Positions 16,911 through 19,186 of a DNA stretch of 19,186 nucleotides are shown here, piece by piece. Under the pieces are notes generated by a model. The model was not told the origin of the DNA. It did no database searches and saw only the letters and a program-made list of their open reading frames with translations. Each line of letters opens with the position of its first letter. Position 1 is the stretch's first letter. Both the position numbers and the translations under genes were made by a program. The stretch is from Pseudomonadota bacterium (GTDB taxonomy: Bacteria; Pseudomonadota; Gammaproteobacteria; PS1; Pseudothioglobaceae). The stretch lies in the NCBI GenBank assembly GCA_022600395.1, contig JAHZKM010000011.1, positions 1 through 19,186 of the forward strand, written 5' to 3'.

Positions 16911-18086
16911 TTATTCGGCGTGTTGCGCCCGGCCAAGACGCTCTATAGCGCGTAATTCATCGTTAATATAATACATTTTTAGACTGTTTCGCTCCCAAGG
17001 CGGTATTCCAGCCTCTTGCAGTACTTTTTTAAGGGGTTGGGAATGCTTTTTGCCAGCTAATTTAATGCGCTGGCCTTCTGTGCGGTAGCGGATAGAAAAA
17101 TTTGGCAAATTTTCCAATTCTGCATGAATAGGGCATTTTTGCTGATTTTTCTCTGAGTGTGTATCAATAAAATATAGCTGTTGTTGATAGCGCCTAATTT
17201 CAAATTCATTCCAACTAACTAATGGCATGGCGTCTGCTTTAGCAAAGATGAGTTCGAAAACTTGATCCATGATTTTGTCGCTCGGCGCTAAAAAATTTAA
17301 TTGATTGAGTTGATAGCGCAATACATTTTTAATTCTATGAAGCTCGAGCGTTATTAGCGGATTGATTTGTAATCGATTGTTAGAATCAATTAGCCGGTAG
17401 TTTTCAATATCAAGCTCGGCCAATTCATGCATGAGTTTGAGTGACTCGGATTGGTGTTTAGCACTACGAGCAAGTGATTTGGTTAGATTTTGGTAGGTTT
17501 TTGACAATAAGGGAATAACCTCTAAACGTAATAAGTTGCGTCTAAAGTTAGTATCTTTGTTGCTATCGTCTTCAATCCAGCTAAGTTTGTGCTTAGTGGC
17601 GTAGTCAATGACTTGCTGCTTATTAATCTCCAGCATCGGGCGATAGTGAATCCCCATACCTAAAGGTTTTTGTCGTGGCATGGAGGCTAATCCAGCCACG
17701 CCTGCGCCACGAAATAATTGCAAGAGTAAGGTCTCTGCTTGATCATCTTGATGGTGGGCAGTGCACAAAACCTCATCTTGATTTAAATCACACGATAGTG
17801 AAAAATAGCGTTTTTTACGTGCATTTTCTTCGATATTAGATGATTTTTCTAAATAAAAATCAATATTTTTATAAGGAATATTAAGTTGTTTGCATAATTT
17901 TTGACAAAAAATCTGCCAATTATCGCAATGCTCAGATAAGTGATGATTGCAATGCACTACTCTTAGGCGTTTAGGAAAGTGGGCGTGTAAATAGTGGAGT
18001 AAAACGACAGAATCCATGCCACCACTCAGGCCGAGGACAATATTTTTGCCCTCGAGATAGGTGTCTTTAGTCTTTAAACTGTCCAA
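16911..18086 (-). CDS. tilS: tRNA(Ile)-lysidine synthetase
   Basis: TilS attaches lysine to C34 of tRNA-Ile2(CAT), switching its reading from AUG to AUA; this is essential in most bacteria. It has 391 residues (E. coli 432). The PP-loop ATP-binding motif SGGMDS is at 21-26, followed by [31 protein letters not shown] and GAGVAGL, then [15 protein letters not shown] and the C-terminal [14 protein letters not shown] region. The start is a TTG at 18086, overlapping the accA-like stop by 20 bp; no ATG lies between it and the PP-loop. The non-standard start and overlap suggest translational coupling to the upstream frame. Its tRNA substrate is encoded at 1532-1608. accA near tilS is also the E. coli arrangement. 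Confidence 0.95.
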   Translation of the reverse strand: MDSLKTKDTYLEGKNIVLGLSGGMDSVVLLHYLHAHFPKRLRVVHCNHHLSEHCDNWQIFCQKLCKQLNIPYKNIDFYLEKSSNIEENARKKRYFSLSCDLNQDEVLCTAHHQDDQAETLLLQLFRGAGVAGLASMPRQKPLGMGIHYRPMLEINKQQVIDYATKHKLSWIEDDSNKDTNFRRNLLRLEVIPLLSKTYQNLTKSLARSAKHQSESLKLMHELAELDIENYRLIDSNNRLQINPLITLELHRIKNVLRYQLNQLNFLAPSDKIMDQVFELIFAKADAMPLVSWNEFEIRRYQQQLYFIDTHSEKNQQKCPIHAELENLPNFSIRYRTEGQRIKLAGKKHSQPLKKVLQEAGIPPWERNSLKMYYINDELRAIERLGRAQHAE

Positions 18087-19185
18087 AGCTTAGTAGTTTT
18101 TCTTGTCTTGCTAAGAGCAAATCTTGCATAGGGATTTTTTTAATCGTGTTCAGCTCTTGCACTAAAGCGTCCTTTAATAAAGACTGTGCTTCAGATGGAT
18201 TGCGATGATTGCCACCTAGTGGTTCATTAATAATAACGTCAATCAAACCCTCTTTTTTAAGGTGTGTTGATGTTAGTTTTAGAGATTCAGCAGCGACATT
18301 TGCTTGGCTCGCATCTTTATACAAAATAGAAGCACAGCCCTCTGGAGAGATAACTGAATAGATAGAATATTCAAACATCATCATTGTATCTGCTACGCCA
18401 ATTGCTAAAGCGCCACCAGAGCCACCTTCACCAATCACTACAGAGATAATCGGTGTAGCTAAGGTTGACATCTCGAACAAGTTTTTAGCAATCGCTTCAG
18501 ATTGACCGCGTTCTTCAGCGCCAATACCAGGGTAGGCTCCAGGTGTATCAATAAAAGTAATGACCGGCATGTTAAATTTCTCAGCCATCTTCATTAAGCG
18601 AAGCGCTTTGCGATAACCTTCTGGGCGAGGCATGCCAAAGTTGTATTTGAGTTTTTCTTGCCAAATATCATCACCCAATCTTAAAGAGGCAAGCACACCT
18701 TGCAGCATTTCAGCTTCATTGGTATTGCCAGCATTTTGATAACAATCGATCAATAAGCTATAGGCTTCAAGATTTTTTGGATCGTTCTCTAAAACGAATC
18801 TACAGTTTTTTTCAGCATCTTTGAATCTTTGATTATCAATAAACCTAGCGGCTTGATTTAGCAGTTCCTTAGGGGTAAGTACTTCTTTAGCGGCAAGTAC
18901 TCTAACAGTTTTTTGTCTTGCTTTTGGTTTTATCATGCCAGTGACATTGCTAATAGGATTCACTTTAGGAAAGAGAGTGGTTTGAGTTTGTTGTCCTGTT
19001 CTTAATTGCTTGAGAAACGAATCTAGAGAGTAAATGCTCTGTATTTTTCGGCAATATCCGATCAGTTCATTAACCTCATGTTGTTCAGAGGCTTTCCCTA
19101 AAGTGAAGATATTACCAACATTGATTAACACGTCTCTTGCACGGGTAATGGCGACATTTAATCTTCTAAAGTCACGTAAAAATCC
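18067..19185 (-). CDS. accA: Chimeric frame: SF1 helicase C-terminus + TPR-like segment + C-terminal part of acetyl-CoA carboxylase carboxyltransferase alpha (AccA); 5' partial
   Basis: One uninterrupted frame runs off the window edge; the GTG at 19131 is not a credible start. Reading 5' to 3': residues at 19185-~18960 ([19 protein letters not shown], then LINVGN) match motif VI and the C-terminal end of UPF1/DNA2-like superfamily 1 helicases. A basic linker follows (~18960-18875). Next is a TPR-like helix pair (~18870-18682: [18 protein letters not shown], then NPLE-type spacing and [21 protein letters not shown]). From ~18657 on it is clear Acc[54 protein letters not shown] and [15 protein letters not shown]. 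coli AccA has NFGMP at residue 131, so about 127 N-terminal residues are missing and replaced. AccA normally pairs with AccD to make malonyl-CoA; this version should not be assumed functional. Confidence 0.85.
   Translation of the reverse strand, partial: GFLRDFRRLNVAITRARDVLINVGNIFTLGKASEQHEVNELIGYCRKIQSIYSLDSFLKQLRTGQQTQTTLFPKVNPISNVTGMIKPKARQKTVRVLAAKEVLTPKELLNQAARFIDNQRFKDAEKNCRFVLENDPKNLEAYSLLIDCYQNAGNTNEAEMLQGVLASLRLGDDIWQEKLKYNFGMPRPEGYRKALRLMKMAEKFNMPVITFIDTPGAYPGIGAEERGQSEAIAKNLFEMSTLATPIISVVIGEGGSGGALAIGVADTMMMFEYSIYSVISPEGCASILYKDASQANVAAESLKLTSTHLKKEGLIDVIINEPLGGNHRNPSEAQSLLKDALVQELNTIKKIPMQDLLLARQEKLLSFGQFKD
18640..18690 (-). other. Junction between TPR-like segment and AccA-like segment
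   Basis: Homology to AccA begins at or just before the [10 protein letters not shown] stretch (codon E at 18657-18655). The residues just upstream ([11 protein letters not shown]) do not resemble AccA. The breakpoint is therefore placed at about 18658-18680. No insertion sequence, direct repeat or stop codon is visible at the join, and the frame is kept. Confidence 0.7.
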
Positions 19186-19186
19186 A

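Noticed and set aside
19129..19131. GTG as the start of the AccA-like protein
   Set aside because: The frame continues upstream to the window edge with conserved helicase residues, so the GTG is an internal valine.

Overview
This is a gene-dense, AT-rich chromosomal segment of a gammaproteobacterium (roughly 40% G+C by eye, not computed). It holds 17 protein-coding frames and two tRNA genes. Most products are housekeeping proteins of gammaproteobacterial type: RpoD, PriA, Orn, TilS, YbeY, RsmE, IspE, Prs. The AT bias, the tight packing and a probable DsrS-like protein together suggest a sulfur oxidiser, possibly of the SUP05/Thioglobus group. That placement is an inference from family resemblance and was not tested by a search. 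No insertion sequence, prophage, CRISPR array or rRNA was seen, and no stretch over 300 bp lacks a gene.

Layout: (1) 3-740, 5'-truncated nadC on the plus strand, converging with cysQ. (2) 726-3439, a minus-strand rpoD - tRNA-Ile2(CAT) - cysQ run. (3) 3530-4492, prs, with its own likely promoter just downstream of a strong terminator. (4) 4602-8355, a minus-strand run pepP - trpD - orn - ispE - tRNA-Gln ending in a perfect 15-bp hairpin. (5) 8391-9107, rsmE on plus. (6) 9093-11344, minus-strand proC - small membrane protein - DsrS-like protein, with overlapping junctions. (7) 11407-14357, plus-strand gph, bioA and an exported metallo-beta-lactamase-fold hydrolase. (8) 14445-16406 priA on minus, with ybeY (16463-16903) divergent from it. 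(9) 16911-19185, minus-strand tilS preceded by a strange frame that runs off the window.

Functional links: Prs makes PRPP, which NadC and TrpD consume. CysQ hydrolyses pAp, a known inhibitor of the Orn enzyme encoded nearby. TilS modifies tRNA-Ile2(CAT), whose gene also lies in this window.

The most unusual object is the last frame. One uninterrupted reading frame begins with the C-terminal motif VI region of a superfamily 1 (UPF1/DNA2-like) helicase, passes through a TPR-like segment, and ends with only the C-terminal ~195 residues of AccA. It is either a real gene fusion or rearrangement, or an assembly chimera near a contig end; the sequence alone cannot decide. A second oddity is ispE, whose stop codon is the TAA in the D-loop of tRNA-Gln.
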